Virus record (IMG/VR): IMGVR_UViG_3300032132_000439
Coordinates: 1-64,000 of that record
Strand: one strand, 5' to 3'
DNA from: a virus
DNA length: 64,000 nt
Part shown: positions 1-7,914 of the stretch, piece by piece
Layout: the number at the start of each line of letters is the position of its first letter
Numbering within the stretch: the stretch's first letter is position 1
Made by a program: the position numbers and the translations under genes
The notes under the pieces: model-generated
What the model was told of the DNA's origin: nothing
Database searches by the model: none
Seen by the model: only the letters and a program-made list of their open reading frames with translations

Positions 1-4
1 AAGC

Positions 5-340
5 TCAATCGGTTTTGAAAAGCTCGCGCACCCTGTCAGCGTCAGCCCCATCAAAAACAACAGTGTCACCGCCGTTAACCCGGATTTCTTGGGCAAGGAT
101 TTCATTGCTTCGTTCCAGTTCCGTTAGGGTTGAAGTGTCTGACAAAAGGCGCTGTGTGTGCCGTTTGCTAATTGATTGGTGCAATTCAACTTGATCCTCA
201 AGCATTTGCACTTGTTGATGGAGGTCACGCACCTTGGCGCTTTCAGCTAACAGCCCCGACAATTTCATGCCGGAGCCAAAGCCACCCGCAAAGGCCAGAG
301 CCCCAACGATTGCGTAAGCTTTAAGATTGATCATTTTCAA
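5..340 (-). CDS. Rz-like inner-membrane spanin (candidate)
   Basis: About 111 residues. One N-terminal membrane segment (roughly residues 8-27) is followed by a polar, coiled-coil-like region rich in Gln, Leu, Glu and Arg. That is the design of phage i-spanins of the Rz type, which link inner and outer membranes in the last step of lysis. It directly follows a holin-like gene and an endolysin, overlapping the holin gene's end. A second ATG at 334 is also possible. Identification is by position and architecture, not by a family motif. An o-spanin partner would lie outside the window. Confidence 0.55.
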   Translation of the reverse strand: MKMINLKAYAIVGALAFAGGFGSGMKLSGLLAESAKVRDLHQQVQMLEDQVELHQSISKRHTQRLLSDTSTLTELERSNEILAQEIRVNGGDTVVFDGADADRVRELFKTD

Positions 341-530
341 TCCGTGCGCTTTTCAGCTTGAACACGTATCCGGCAAGGATCGTCACAAGCGCCAGAGCTG
401 CAATTGCTAGCTGCTCATAATTCCCGAAATACTCGGGCGGAATGCGGTGCGTTAGATCGAATATGAACAAGGCGATCACAACAGCCCACACCACCGCAAA
501 CTCACGGCCAAAGGTTTTTTTAACGTTCAT
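321..530 (-). CDS. Putative holin
   Basis: A 69-residue protein with two hydrophobic segments (about residues 10-25 and 40-57) separated by a short polar turn, and a charged C-terminal tail. This is typical of small phage holins, which make the lesion that releases or activates the endolysin. It overlaps the endolysin gene by about 11 bases and the spanin-like gene by about 20, so the three are probably translationally coupled as a lysis cassette. Confidence 0.6.
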   Translation of the reverse strand: MNVKKTFGREFAVVWAVVIALFIFDLTHRIPPEYFGNYEQLAIAALALVTILAGYVFKLKSARIENDQS

Positions 531-1023
531 TGGTGCTGGCCTTTCCGTAGTCTTTCACAAGTGGGAAAGAGTAATCTTTGATCTTCTCGACAACCGGCCA
601 ATAGTAACCAATCACCCGGCTTGTTTTGAAAGGCTTGATGCTGGTTGTGTCGGAGTGGTTTGCACCAACACCCACGATGCGCCCGCGCTTGTCACGGCCC
701 ATGCCAAAAATTACATGGCCCTTGCCGCTGCCCTTAGCGCCACGCTCAAACACGACAACGCAACCCACAACCGGAGCTTTTATTTTTTTGAAGTGCGGTG
801 ATTTTGCGTAGGATTGAGCCCGGCCCGAGCGGGTTGAGCGAATGCCTACTTCTTCAAAGCAATTTCCAATGAATGCCGCGCAATTGGGCACTTCGTCAGT
901 TTTGACCCAATTCACTTTGATTTTCTTCCACCACCCCAGAATAACCGGGTTGTGCTTTCGGCCCTTGATTTCTTTCGTGCCAATGTAGGTGAGCGCCGTC
1001 TTGAGCCAGTTAGGGTAAGCCAT
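520..1023 (-). CDS. Endolysin, TIGR02594-like (NlpC/P60 or CHAP fold)
   Basis: A 167-residue protein that starts MAYPNWL and contains a short PNCAAF block near residue 47 that would supply the catalytic Cys, and a GHVIFG block near residue 102 that would supply the catalytic His. This Cys/His layout is characteristic of phage peptidoglycan amidases/endopeptidases of the TIGR02594 group. No signal peptide is visible, so release should depend on the adjacent holin-like protein. Confidence 0.75.
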   Translation of the reverse strand: MAYPNWLKTALTYIGTKEIKGRKHNPVILGWWKKIKVNWVKTDEVPNCAAFIGNCFEEVGIRSTRSGRAQSYAKSPHFKKIKAPVVGCVVVFERGAKGSGKGHVIFGMGRDKRGRIVGVGANHSDTTSIKPFKTSRVIGYYWPVVEKIKDYSFPLVKDYGKASTNER

Positions 1024-1039
1024 TTCAATTCTCCAATAT

Positions 1040-1444
1040 TTATTTGTAGTTTTTGATCAATGCGAAAAAGCGAACCGCCGCATACATCGTGCGCCGTTTC
1101 CACTTGGGAACTCCCAAGATTTCCATCGCCTTTAGAAAGATTTGATCGCCTTCAAGCCGCGTGCATTTTCTTGTGGAGCCATCCGGCTTCAAGATCAGCG
1201 CGTGCGTGCAAAGGTAATCATGAACAACCGCCGCTTTCGCATACGGTCCAAGTGGTGGGAAAATACCCCACGTCAGGCGCGGCGTTGATGCAAAATCGGT
1301 GTCGTATCCCTTGGGAACAACAACCCACTCACCGGCCAAATCTGTAAGGTAAAAAAAGAAAGGGCGGTGAACTGTTGCCAGCACCCGCCCCTTGCTGCTT
1401 CGATGAGTGATTTCAACGAGCAACGGTTCTGTAAAACTGCTCAC
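1040..1444 (-). CDS. DUF1353 family phage protein
   Basis: A 134-residue protein with the DUF1353 signature: a VPKGYDTDFAS block near residue 43 and an AAVVHDYL block near residue 71. The family is common near lysis and tail genes of tailed phages; its role is not established. It sits between the tail-fibre block and the endolysin, and its start overlaps the stop of the upstream fibre gene. Confidence 0.8.
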   Translation of the reverse strand: MSSFTEPLLVEITHRSSKGRVLATVHRPFFFYLTDLAGEWVVVPKGYDTDFASTPRLTWGIFPPLGPYAKAAVVHDYLCTHALILKPDGSTRKCTRLEGDQIFLKAMEILGVPKWKRRTMYAAVRFFALIKNYK

Positions 1445-2403
1445 TAAGCTAGCGGCGTTGGACCGTATGCCAAGAGATAGAACGCTGAGCCCGGGCTTGG
1501 TTGCGCCGTAAATCCTGTAATGCTGTTACCGTTGTAACTTGACGTTAGCGTCTTGCCCACGCCAACAGAGTTGTAATAGATAATGCCACCGTGAACGCCA
1601 ATGCTGTCAGTTGTTATGAGGATCAAGCCCTTAACAATGCTGCCCGTGCTTTGCCCGTGGCCAAAGCCAATTGCAGGACCGCCAGTTGCAGTTAGCGTGC
1701 CACCGCCATTGTCAGCCGATCCGAACGCGCCATGAAGACCAAAGATGTAAGAATACTCATTGATAATGGGTACGCTCACATTCGTATGTGGCACACTGCC
1801 CGAGTGGGACGGCGGTGTCATTGCAATTGTGGAGCTTGGCGCTGACCACCCCGGCAATGATGAAGGCACATGCCAACCACCGTTTGCGCGAACGCGAATG
1901 TCACCTTGATTGTTTGCGTTGTTGATCGTGTAGACTGAGCCGGGGTTGCCGTAAGTCAGTCCCAGATTTCGCTCAGCAAACGCCCCTTGCGGAACTTCAA
2001 CCCAAACGCCGCCACGTTTCTGGAAATAGGCTTTGTCGGTGCCCGCATTATCACCAACGACTGCAAAATCACCATTAGCACCTAGCGCGTTGGACGGCGC
2101 GGAAAGGCTATTGTCCTGCAAACTAATCGCTTGGCCGTAACCGTACCCTAGTTTTTGACGGGTGCTGTCAAGTGTAGCTCCTCCCATGTCGCGCAAATAT
2201 GCCGGAGTTGCGTATTTGAGATCGTCAGTGCCCGCATCTATTTCCGCTTGCGTTGCCTTAAGAACTAACCCTGCATCCGTGAAAGTGGCGTAACCCTTTT
2301 GAACCTCATCCCAATTGTTTGCGCCGCGATAAACGAACTCTACGCCACCCACTTCATGGGTTGAAACATTAATAACAAGACCAGTTGTTGGAAAATCACT
2401 CAT
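1444..2403 (-). CDS. Tail fibre / receptor-binding protein, long paralogue
   Basis: About 319 residues from the ATG at 2403, which overlaps the stop of the upstream gene (ATGA). The N-terminal ~110 residues match the neighbouring gene (2400-2810) in order and motif: NNWDEVQ-GYA, a TQA-D-GTDD block, an ATP-L-DMGG-TLD block and an APSN-G-NGD block. The C-terminal part is Gly/Ser/Asn-rich with beta-type sequence and two His-containing GFGHGQ-like patches, as in distal fibre domains. Role in receptor binding is inferred from position and composition. Confidence 0.6.
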   Translation of the reverse strand: MSDFPTTGLVINVSTHEVGGVEFVYRGANNWDEVQKGYATFTDAGLVLKATQAEIDAGTDDLKYATPAYLRDMGGATLDSTRQKLGYGYGQAISLQDNSLSAPSNALGANGDFAVVGDNAGTDKAYFQKRGGVWVEVPQGAFAERNLGLTYGNPGSVYTINNANNQGDIRVRANGGWHVPSSLPGWSAPSSTIAMTPPSHSGSVPHTNVSVPIINEYSYIFGLHGAFGSADNGGGTLTATGGPAIGFGHGQSTGSIVKGLILITTDSIGVHGGIIYYNSVGVGKTLTSSYNGNSITGFTAQPSPGSAFYLLAYGPTPLA

Positions 2404-2810
2404 GACGCATCCCGCCAAGTGCCGCTACGTTTTATCCACGTCTTGAACTCATCGCCAGCGTTGTTGCCTGAGAAACAAATGTCACCGTTATTGCCTATCG
2501 AGTTGGAAGGCGCGGCCATTGAGTTGTTTTGATAAGCGAATGAGTGAAAGCTTCCGTAATCAACATTGGTGCGGATCGTGTCAAGAGTTGTGCCGCCCAT
2601 GTCAGCTAGCGTTTTAGGTGTCACAAATTCTTGATCGTCGGTCCCGCCATCGGTATCTGCTTGCGTTGCAATGCGAGCTAGTCCTGGAGTTAACTGGTCT
2701 GCATAGCCAACTTGAACCTCATCCCACTGGTTAGGGCCGATATTTTCGAAAATAACACCGTCTTTGTCGAAGAACTGCCCGATAGTGCCGGGGCTTGGAA
2801 AGTTTGCCAT
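2400..2810 (-). CDS. Short tail fibre paralogue
   Basis: A 136-residue protein that aligns by eye along almost its whole length with the N-terminal third of the downstream fibre gene (QWDEVQVGYA, TQAD-D-GTDDQ, VTP-TLADMGG, APSNSIGNNGD). It stops where the longer paralogue continues into its distal domain. It could be an adaptor copy, or a duplicated fibre that lost its tip domain. The stop codon overlaps the next start. Confidence 0.55.
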   Translation of the reverse strand: MANFPSPGTIGQFFDKDGVIFENIGPNQWDEVQVGYADQLTPGLARIATQADTDGGTDDQEFVTPKTLADMGGTTLDTIRTNVDYGSFHSFAYQNNSMAAPSNSIGNNGDICFSGNNAGDEFKTWIKRSGTWRDAS

Positions 2811-3316
2811 TATACTTGCACCCAGTTCGGGTTTGCGCCGTCATGGCGAAGTTGATAGTGCTTGTCGGTGTCATCATCGCCGTACCAAGAACCCAGTGTG
2901 CGCTCATCTATTCCCGGCAACGAGGCCGTGGGGCCGTGCTCGTATGACGGCATGCCCGGCAAAACAACCCCTTCATCATCAGCGCTTCGCATTAGATTTC
3001 CGAGCAAATGACCCGGCGTTGGAGTTACCCACGCCGCAACCCCAACGCCGCCGCCGTTGGGGTCGTAAGCGAGCATTTCAGGCGGGACAATCACGGTGCC
3101 GACCAATTCAGCCGGCTTAATCCAGAAATCGTAATCCGCGGGAGCCGCTGGAACGATATCGTCTCGGAAAAGTGTAATTAAGCGCCACGCGCCAAGAACG
3201 CGAACAACACTTTCAGTGTAGCTATAAGCCTCCCCTGAAATTTTCTCAGGATCGGCAAGATTTTGAATCGCCCCGGCAATGCCGTGGGGGAATAGTGATG
3301 CGTCAGGTTGTGTCAT
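2810..3316 (-). CDS. Phage structural protein, fibre region, unknown
   Basis: A 168-residue protein lying inside the tail-fibre cluster. It has no family I recognise. The middle is rich in Pro, Asp and Gly (for example a DPNGGGVGVAAW stretch near residue 85), and the C-terminus is acidic and aromatic with a DDDTDKHYQLRHDG block. It abuts the short fibre gene, whose start lies at its stop, suggesting a role in fibre attachment or baseplate decoration. Confidence 0.45.
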   Translation of the reverse strand: MTQPDASLFPHGIAGAIQNLADPEKISGEAYSYTESVVRVLGAWRLITLFRDDIVPAAPADYDFWIKPAELVGTVIVPPEMLAYDPNGGGVGVAAWVTPTPGHLLGNLMRSADDEGVVLPGMPSYEHGPTASLPGIDERTLGSWYGDDDTDKHYQLRHDGANPNWVQV

Positions 3317-3325
3317 TGTATTCCC

Positions 3326-3892
3326 TTAAATCAGTGTTACGCCGCTTGCTGTGGTTACGGTTGCACCGCCGACCAACAATGCAAGATCGTCAAATGTCAT
3401 TTTGAACTGTTGCGTCATCGACGTGTCCCACCAAGCAATGTAATCTTCGCTTGGAACGACCGCGTTTGACTCGGCCAGATCATTGATTAGGAACGATGAA
3501 GCGCTGACTGAAACGTAAGTCGTGGTCGAGCTATCCCAATGGAAAACTTGGTTCGGAACCGCTGTGTCATCAATAAAGACGCGGGGGCCGGGAGCCGTTG
3601 GAGCAACACCCAATTCAGAAAGCAGCGGGATAGCGCCTTTTTCTGAGGTTTGTTGGATCGCTTGCCAAAGCATTGTGTGGTCTGTGTCATCAAGTGTGAT
3701 ACCAGCCGACACGCAAGCCGTGCGCAAGTTGCCGGTTACGATATTATACCAGCTTGCAGAGCGAACGGTTCCGTCAGGAACGCCCGCCGCCGAACAGTTT
3801 TTGAACCAAGTGTCTGCAGTTTCAACAACCGGGTCAGGGGTTGGTAGGGTTGTTGCGTAGAAAGGTGTTTGAGGGCCGAATGCTGTAGCCAT
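3326..3892 (-). CDS. Tail fibre-region protein, longer member of a paralogous pair
   Basis: A 188-residue protein. Its N-terminal ~80 residues resemble the protein at 4532-4870: F-PQ near the start, a TWFKNC-AAG-PDGTV block around residues 28-43, then SWYN-VTGNLR. The C-terminal half differs and carries acidic, Thr/Val-rich sequence. Probably a fibre or fibre-adaptor protein; function not shown. A ribosome-binding site (GGAGAAT) precedes the ATG. Confidence 0.45.
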   Translation of the reverse strand: MATAFGPQTPFYATTLPTPDPVVETADTWFKNCSAAGVPDGTVRSASWYNIVTGNLRTACVSAGITLDDTDHTMLWQAIQQTSEKGAIPLLSELGVAPTAPGPRVFIDDTAVPNQVFHWDSSTTTYVSVSASSFLINDLAESNAVVPSEDYIAWWDTSMTQQFKMTFDDLALLVGGATVTTASGVTLI

Positions 3893-3904
3893 TGAAATTC
3901 TCCG

Positions 3905-4522
3905 TTAAATTTTGTGACCACTAAAGCGGCCAAGAATTGTGCGTGTTGCCGACCCACGATGTCGCACCTCAATGGTGACCTCATCGTCTGTCTTTAGCTT
4001 GAATGCCCCGCTTGCAGAAACCGCCGCTTTGTAAGCTGTGTTGCCCGTGTCCGCAGCATCGCCAGTTGCGCGAATACCATTGATATAGAGATCAATTTCA
4101 AGCTCACGGTTGGCTTGCTCTTGCTGTGCATTTACATGCAGATTCCACCACCCGGCCTCATCTGCCCCGATCTTGAGAACACCAGCCAAAAGCGTTGTTG
4201 TTGATGCGTTTAAATCATCATCAACAATCGCAATGTTGGTGACCAATTGGTCTGTTGTAGGCGCGACCGTTTCGGTGAATGAATAATCAAACGCAACCGG
4301 TGTTTCGAGCTTCGCAATCCGAGCTAAAAGAGCGTCGTAAACAGCGCCCCCAAGATCATTCTTAATCGTGCAACTTCCGCCGAACGCCGTGCTGTATTCA
4401 AGGGTGATGCCGTCACCGGCCTTCAAGAACCGCTTGAAGATGTTGTAAACCGTGGCCTTTTTCAGCTCCTTGGTCACGCCGTCATAGAGCATCACAAGTT
4501 GTTGGACTGCTTTAATTCCCAT
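3905..4522 (-). CDS. Putative tail fibre protein
   Basis: A 205-residue protein. The N-terminus has a short helical, Lys-rich region (LYDGVTKELKKATVYNIFKRF-like), followed by a beta-rich domain with Thr/Ala/Asp repeats and a C-terminal EVRHRG patch. The pattern of the last ~110 residues resembles jelly-roll fibre tips in general terms only. It lies between the two members of a paralogous pair in the fibre cluster. Confidence 0.45.
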   Translation of the reverse strand: MGIKAVQQLVMLYDGVTKELKKATVYNIFKRFLKAGDGITLEYSTAFGGSCTIKNDLGGAVYDALLARIAKLETPVAFDYSFTETVAPTTDQLVTNIAIVDDDLNASTTTLLAGVLKIGADEAGWWNLHVNAQQEQANRELEIDLYINGIRATGDAADTGNTAYKAAVSASGAFKLKTDDEVTIEVRHRGSATRTILGRFSGHKI

Positions 4523-4531
4523 GATAGCCCC

Positions 4532-4870
4532 CTAATTGATTTCTGCTGTTGCTTCGAAAGTGAATTTCAAAGAGCCCGCGCCATCCGCCGCCTCTTTCTT
4601 TGCGATCCCAACAACGGCCTCAGCCAGCATTGTGAAGCTATCCGCGCTAACCGTGATCGCCACGCCCTGCGTGACTGCATAGTCAACGATGTAACGGAGG
4701 TTTCCGGTCACGCTGTTAAACCACTGCGCATCAATTACGGTGCCGTCAGGGTTGATCGCGTCCGCACAATTTTTGAAGTATGTTTCAACATCTCCATAGC
4801 GGTTCGTCGCTTGGCCATCTGGCAAGCTGGTAACCGCGTTACGCCCTTGCGGGCTAAACGCATTTGACAT
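4532..4870 (-). CDS. Tail fibre-region protein, shorter member of a paralogous pair
   Basis: A 112-residue protein whose N-terminal ~80 residues align by eye with 3326-3892: F-PQ, a YFKNCADA-NPDGTV block, QWFNSVTGNLR, and a following hydrophobic helix. It is the first gene after the gp48-like baseplate gene, the position where Mu-type phages put fibre genes. Exact role unknown. Confidence 0.45.
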   Translation of the reverse strand: MSNAFSPQGRNAVTSLPDGQATNRYGDVETYFKNCADAINPDGTVIDAQWFNSVTGNLRYIVDYAVTQGVAITVSADSFTMLAEAVVGIAKKEAADGAGSLKFTFEATAEIN

Positions 4871-4878
4871 ATTTGGGC

Positions 4879-5778
4879 CTAATTGAGTTTGTATTGATAA
4901 GATGCTACGGTGTGAGCGTGCTTGATTTTATCGATCAAACATTTGATTGCTGACCAATCGGGAATGCAAATCCCCGTATCAACGCCGCAACCTAAATCTG
5001 AATCGAAACCAAGGCTTTCGAAAACCGCGCCGTTAGCTTGCTGCAAAAGCAATGATGCCGGAACATCAACCTCAATGACAAAATGATGCGCATGGCCGTT
5101 GTAGACCTGAAAACCATCAACCGAGGCTAAGCAATCTTGCAATAGTTTGTTTGGCAAACGAGTTGGAGTGTTTGCGGCTACGTGCAAGTAATCAACCTGC
5201 CCAATTCCGCAAACCGTCACCGGCGTTTCGTAAGTCTCCGGCACAAGTTCATGATACCGAACGTACTCACAACATTCGCCCGTGGCATAGCCTAGGACTT
5301 CACCACCCTCAGCGCACTCACCAACCGGGGCTAAACCTAAGTTTGATCCGGGAATGTTTGCAATTGGCTGTGGGCCGAGCTGAGCAAAGCCTGTGTTGTC
5401 TCCGCAAACATCAACCGGGTCAATTTCGTAACAGCGAATTACCCACTCAAGCCGCAAGGCCATTTCTTCATAGTAGGTGAAATCCGTTCCGCCCGCTGTT
5501 GCAACCTTTGCGCAAACATCATTTGCGAAAGGGTCACAATCCCAACCGGCTGAATAATCCTCTTTCCAAAGATCAAGCGTTTCGGTTGCGGTGCTGCAAA
5601 ACATCTCTTCGATCATGTCGCAAGCGCGCTGTTCAACTTGCTGAACCCCGCCGCTTATTCCTGAAACCAGTTGATTTAGATAGGTGCCGGGAGCATCAAC
5701 GCTTTCCCAAGCGCGACCGCGCGGGAATAGAGCGCAAAAGCTTTTGGTGATTTGCTCCTTAGTCGGGCAAAAAGTCAT
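4879..5778 (-). CDS. Mu gp48/YmfQ-like baseplate protein (DUF2313)
   Basis: About 299 residues. The N-terminus has the family's LFPRGRAW block near residue 18 and a TLDLWKEDY block near residue 66. In Mu-type phages this protein ends the baseplate cluster and connects the wedge to the fibres. The middle is unusually rich in Cys (over a dozen residues, many in CGD-, ECAEGGE- and CCEY-like patches), suggesting an added disulphide- or metal-stabilised region compared with typical members. Confidence 0.7.
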   Translation of the reverse strand: MTFCPTKEQITKSFCALFPRGRAWESVDAPGTYLNQLVSGISGGVQQVEQRACDMIEEMFCSTATETLDLWKEDYSAGWDCDPFANDVCAKVATAGGTDFTYYEEMALRLEWVIRCYEIDPVDVCGDNTGFAQLGPQPIANIPGSNLGLAPVGECAEGGEVLGYATGECCEYVRYHELVPETYETPVTVCGIGQVDYLHVAANTPTRLPNKLLQDCLASVDGFQVYNGHAHHFVIEVDVPASLLLQQANGAVFESLGFDSDLGCGVDTGICIPDWSAIKCLIDKIKHAHTVASYQYKLN

Positions 5779-5780
5779 TG

Positions 5781-6860
5781 TTACCCCCTAACGAGAATTA
5801 CATTTCCGAGGCTTGGCATAATGCCGGTTGCAAAAGTAATATCGCCCCCGGGAATTGTGACCTCATGTGAGGTTTCGCCGGTCGCGTTTGCGATTGCTTG
5901 CCAAATCCATGAAATGCGGAGTGAGAAAGGTTGATCCGGCAAGCTTGGTTGTGGAGCCTGTTTGAACAGCTCAATTAGAGCCGCCTCAACGTTAGCGCGA
6001 ACCTCAGCCGTGTCCGGTGTCAAATTCTTGATTGTGATATCGATGTTGTCCAGATTTGGAGCAATCGCAACGGCTGTGGCCGTGGCTGGCTTGTTCAAAT
6101 CAAACACCGCTTGCACCGCGTCCAAATCAGCTTGTTGAGGGATGCCATCTAAATATGCGTCATCCATCATGACCCAAACAGCAACAGTGCCTTCACGGAA
6201 TGCGTTACCCTTAGCCCATGCGCGGGTTACCCCGGCAACACTAAGCGCCCACATCTCATAATCGCTCTCACTGCCCCCGTGAGGCGGGTTACGCTTACGG
6301 AAAAGCAACCGTTGCCGGTAATCCTCAATTCCCTCAATGTCAGAGCCCCGGCCAATGCCTTTGGGGTCTACAACAGTTTCGGTAATTGCTGCGATTGCCG
6401 GTGACATAACCAACGGCGTGTCAGCCAGTGCGTTGCCGCTCGGCCCTGTCGCTTGGCCTGTGACTGCAACGTCAATGTAACCAACGGCTGGCACTAACGC
6501 TGTCGCGTCTGTCGCATACGTTGCGCCATCATCTCTCGTCAAGATCGTGCCAGCCGGGATGCTAGTGCCCAATGTGCCGGTAAATCTAACGGCTCCCTCC
6601 GGGTAACTAGCTTGTTTTCGCGGCATACCCAACTCATCGCCGTGCCGCGTTAAATAATCGATTGTCGCCTTGCTCACAAAGGCCTGATCAAGAGCCGTCT
6701 TGATACGGCGATCAAATAAGTATGCCCATTGAGCCAGAACCTTAGCCAGCACGCCCCAAACATTTGGCCATAACCAAGCATCGGAGCCGGGTGTTTCAGC
6801 GCGGAATGAAGCGCGAAAACGCGATCCCCATTCTTTCAGTGTTTCGACTTTGAATGCCAT
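5781..6860 (-). CDS. Baseplate J-like protein (Mu gp47 family)
   Basis: About 359 residues from the ATG at 6860, which overlaps the stop of the upstream gp46-like gene. It has the baseplate-J layout: a helical N-terminus, a PAGTILTRDDG-like strand region near residue 103, an EDYRQRLLFRKRNPPHGGSE block near residue 180, and a C-terminal IPGGDITF region. In Mu this protein is a wedge component of the contractile-tail baseplate. The gene order gp45-gp46-gp47-gp48 is retained. Confidence 0.85.
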   Translation of the reverse strand: MAFKVETLKEWGSRFRASFRAETPGSDAWLWPNVWGVLAKVLAQWAYLFDRRIKTALDQAFVSKATIDYLTRHGDELGMPRKQASYPEGAVRFTGTLGTSIPAGTILTRDDGATYATDATALVPAVGYIDVAVTGQATGPSGNALADTPLVMSPAIAAITETVVDPKGIGRGSDIEGIEDYRQRLLFRKRNPPHGGSESDYEMWALSVAGVTRAWAKGNAFREGTVAVWVMMDDAYLDGIPQQADLDAVQAVFDLNKPATATAVAIAPNLDNIDITIKNLTPDTAEVRANVEAALIELFKQAPQPSLPDQPFSLRISWIWQAIANATGETSHEVTIPGGDITFATGIMPSLGNVILVRG

Positions 6861-7390
6861 TAGTTCACCGTTTGCTCCCAAAGCACGCCGAAGCGATACT
6901 TTTGCGGGTCATTATTGTTTGGGGAATAAGCATCAATTTGCAGGATCAAAGCGCTTTGTTGATCGCCAGAAATCTCAGCTTGAATTTCGAAACGCTCAAC
7001 AGCGCCTTGATCGATCAGGGGTTGCAACGCATCTTCGCAATATTCGATTGCCCTCACCTTCACATCATCGTTTAGGTAAGACGGCCAAAGCGTCCAAAGC
7101 AACGAACCAAGCTCAGCCTCACCCTTCTCAGTCAGAACATCAAAGGTATCGCCAGCCCAACCCTTCCGATCAACCTGCCCGGTCGGCAAATCCATCTCGT
7201 CAGGAAGGCGCTTGTCAGTGAACAGGCAAATGATCATCCCGGTTGCTAAACCGTCCTGAGCAAGTAAATCTCGCCCGTCAGTTGTGGGTTGAAGATCGGC
7301 CAGCCCTGTCTCATTGTTGAAAACCAGATCGGGAAGCAAATAAACGTCCGCAACATCGGCTTCATTGTCCCGAATTCGGTATTCAAACAT
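6860..7390 (-). CDS. Phage GP46 family baseplate protein
   Basis: About 176 residues from the ATG at 7390, which overlaps the end of the gp45-like gene. Sequence from DLQPTTDGRDLLAQDGLATG through to the C-terminal EIQAEIS region fits the GP46 family, the gp25/W-like wedge protein of Mu-type contractile tails. The upstream open frame continues past 7390, but that ATG has the overlap typical of this operon. Confidence 0.75.
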   Translation of the reverse strand: MFEYRIRDNEADVADVYLLPDLVFNNETGLADLQPTTDGRDLLAQDGLATGMIICLFTDKRLPDEMDLPTGQVDRKGWAGDTFDVLTEKGEAELGSLLWTLWPSYLNDDVKVRAIEYCEDALQPLIDQGAVERFEIQAEISGDQQSALILQIDAYSPNNNDPQKYRFGVLWEQTVN

Positions 7391-7914
7391 TATAGTGACC
7401 TCACCGTGTCTGACCCAGATTTGATTGGCCACTTGCCAGAACTTGAGCCGGTATCAATTTCAACATAATCAACGTCTTTACGAGCGACCGCGTGCCCGCC
7501 TTCACCGCCCAGATCAATTGAACCGCTTTCAACAACAACGCTGTCCGCAATGATTGTTAGCTTGCCCACTTTGATTGTGGATTCACCGCCGTGCATTTCG
7601 AAGTATTGCCCGCCGTTGTCGTACATCTTGGTTCCGCCGCCCGGCACGCCCGTGGGTTTGTCTCCCGGGCTTTCCAAGCCGATCACGATTGATTGGTCAC
7701 GATTGCCGCCCAAGCAAAGCATAAGCCCCTCAGAGCCCGCTGGTGGTGTGCTGGTGAAGCCAAATTGCTGCAGATGCGCAACCTTGTGGTTTCCGCCGAT
7801 AACCTCACCGGCAACGCCGTCAAGAATTGTCGTTTGCTGGTCACCGTCAGTGTTGATCTCTTTCAAGCGAACCCTTGAGATCATATTTGCAACGCGGGTG
7901 TTTAAATCGGTCAA
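7390..7914 (-). CDS. Phage baseplate assembly protein (Mu gp45, spike-like)
   Basis: A 174-residue protein with an OB-like N-terminal half and a Gly/Ser-rich beta-helical C-terminal half (GGQYFEMHGGEST through GSIDLGGEGG). This is the organisation of Mu gp45, the membrane-puncturing baseplate spike. Overlaps its neighbours by a few bases on both sides, as expected for coupled baseplate genes. I do not see the terminal His-x-His iron-binding motif clearly. Confidence 0.75.
   Translation of the reverse strand: MTDLNTRVANMISRVRLKEINTDGDQQTTILDGVAGEVIGGNHKVAHLQQFGFTSTPPAGSEGLMLCLGGNRDQSIVIGLESPGDKPTGVPGGGTKMYDNGGQYFEMHGGESTIKVGKLTIIADSVVVESGSIDLGGEGGHAVARKDVDYVEIDTGSSSGKWPIKSGSDTVRSL

Noticed and set aside
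442-801. Plus-strand open frame opposite the endolysin/holin genes
   Set aside because: It is antisense to a well-supported endolysin and has no ribosome-binding site.
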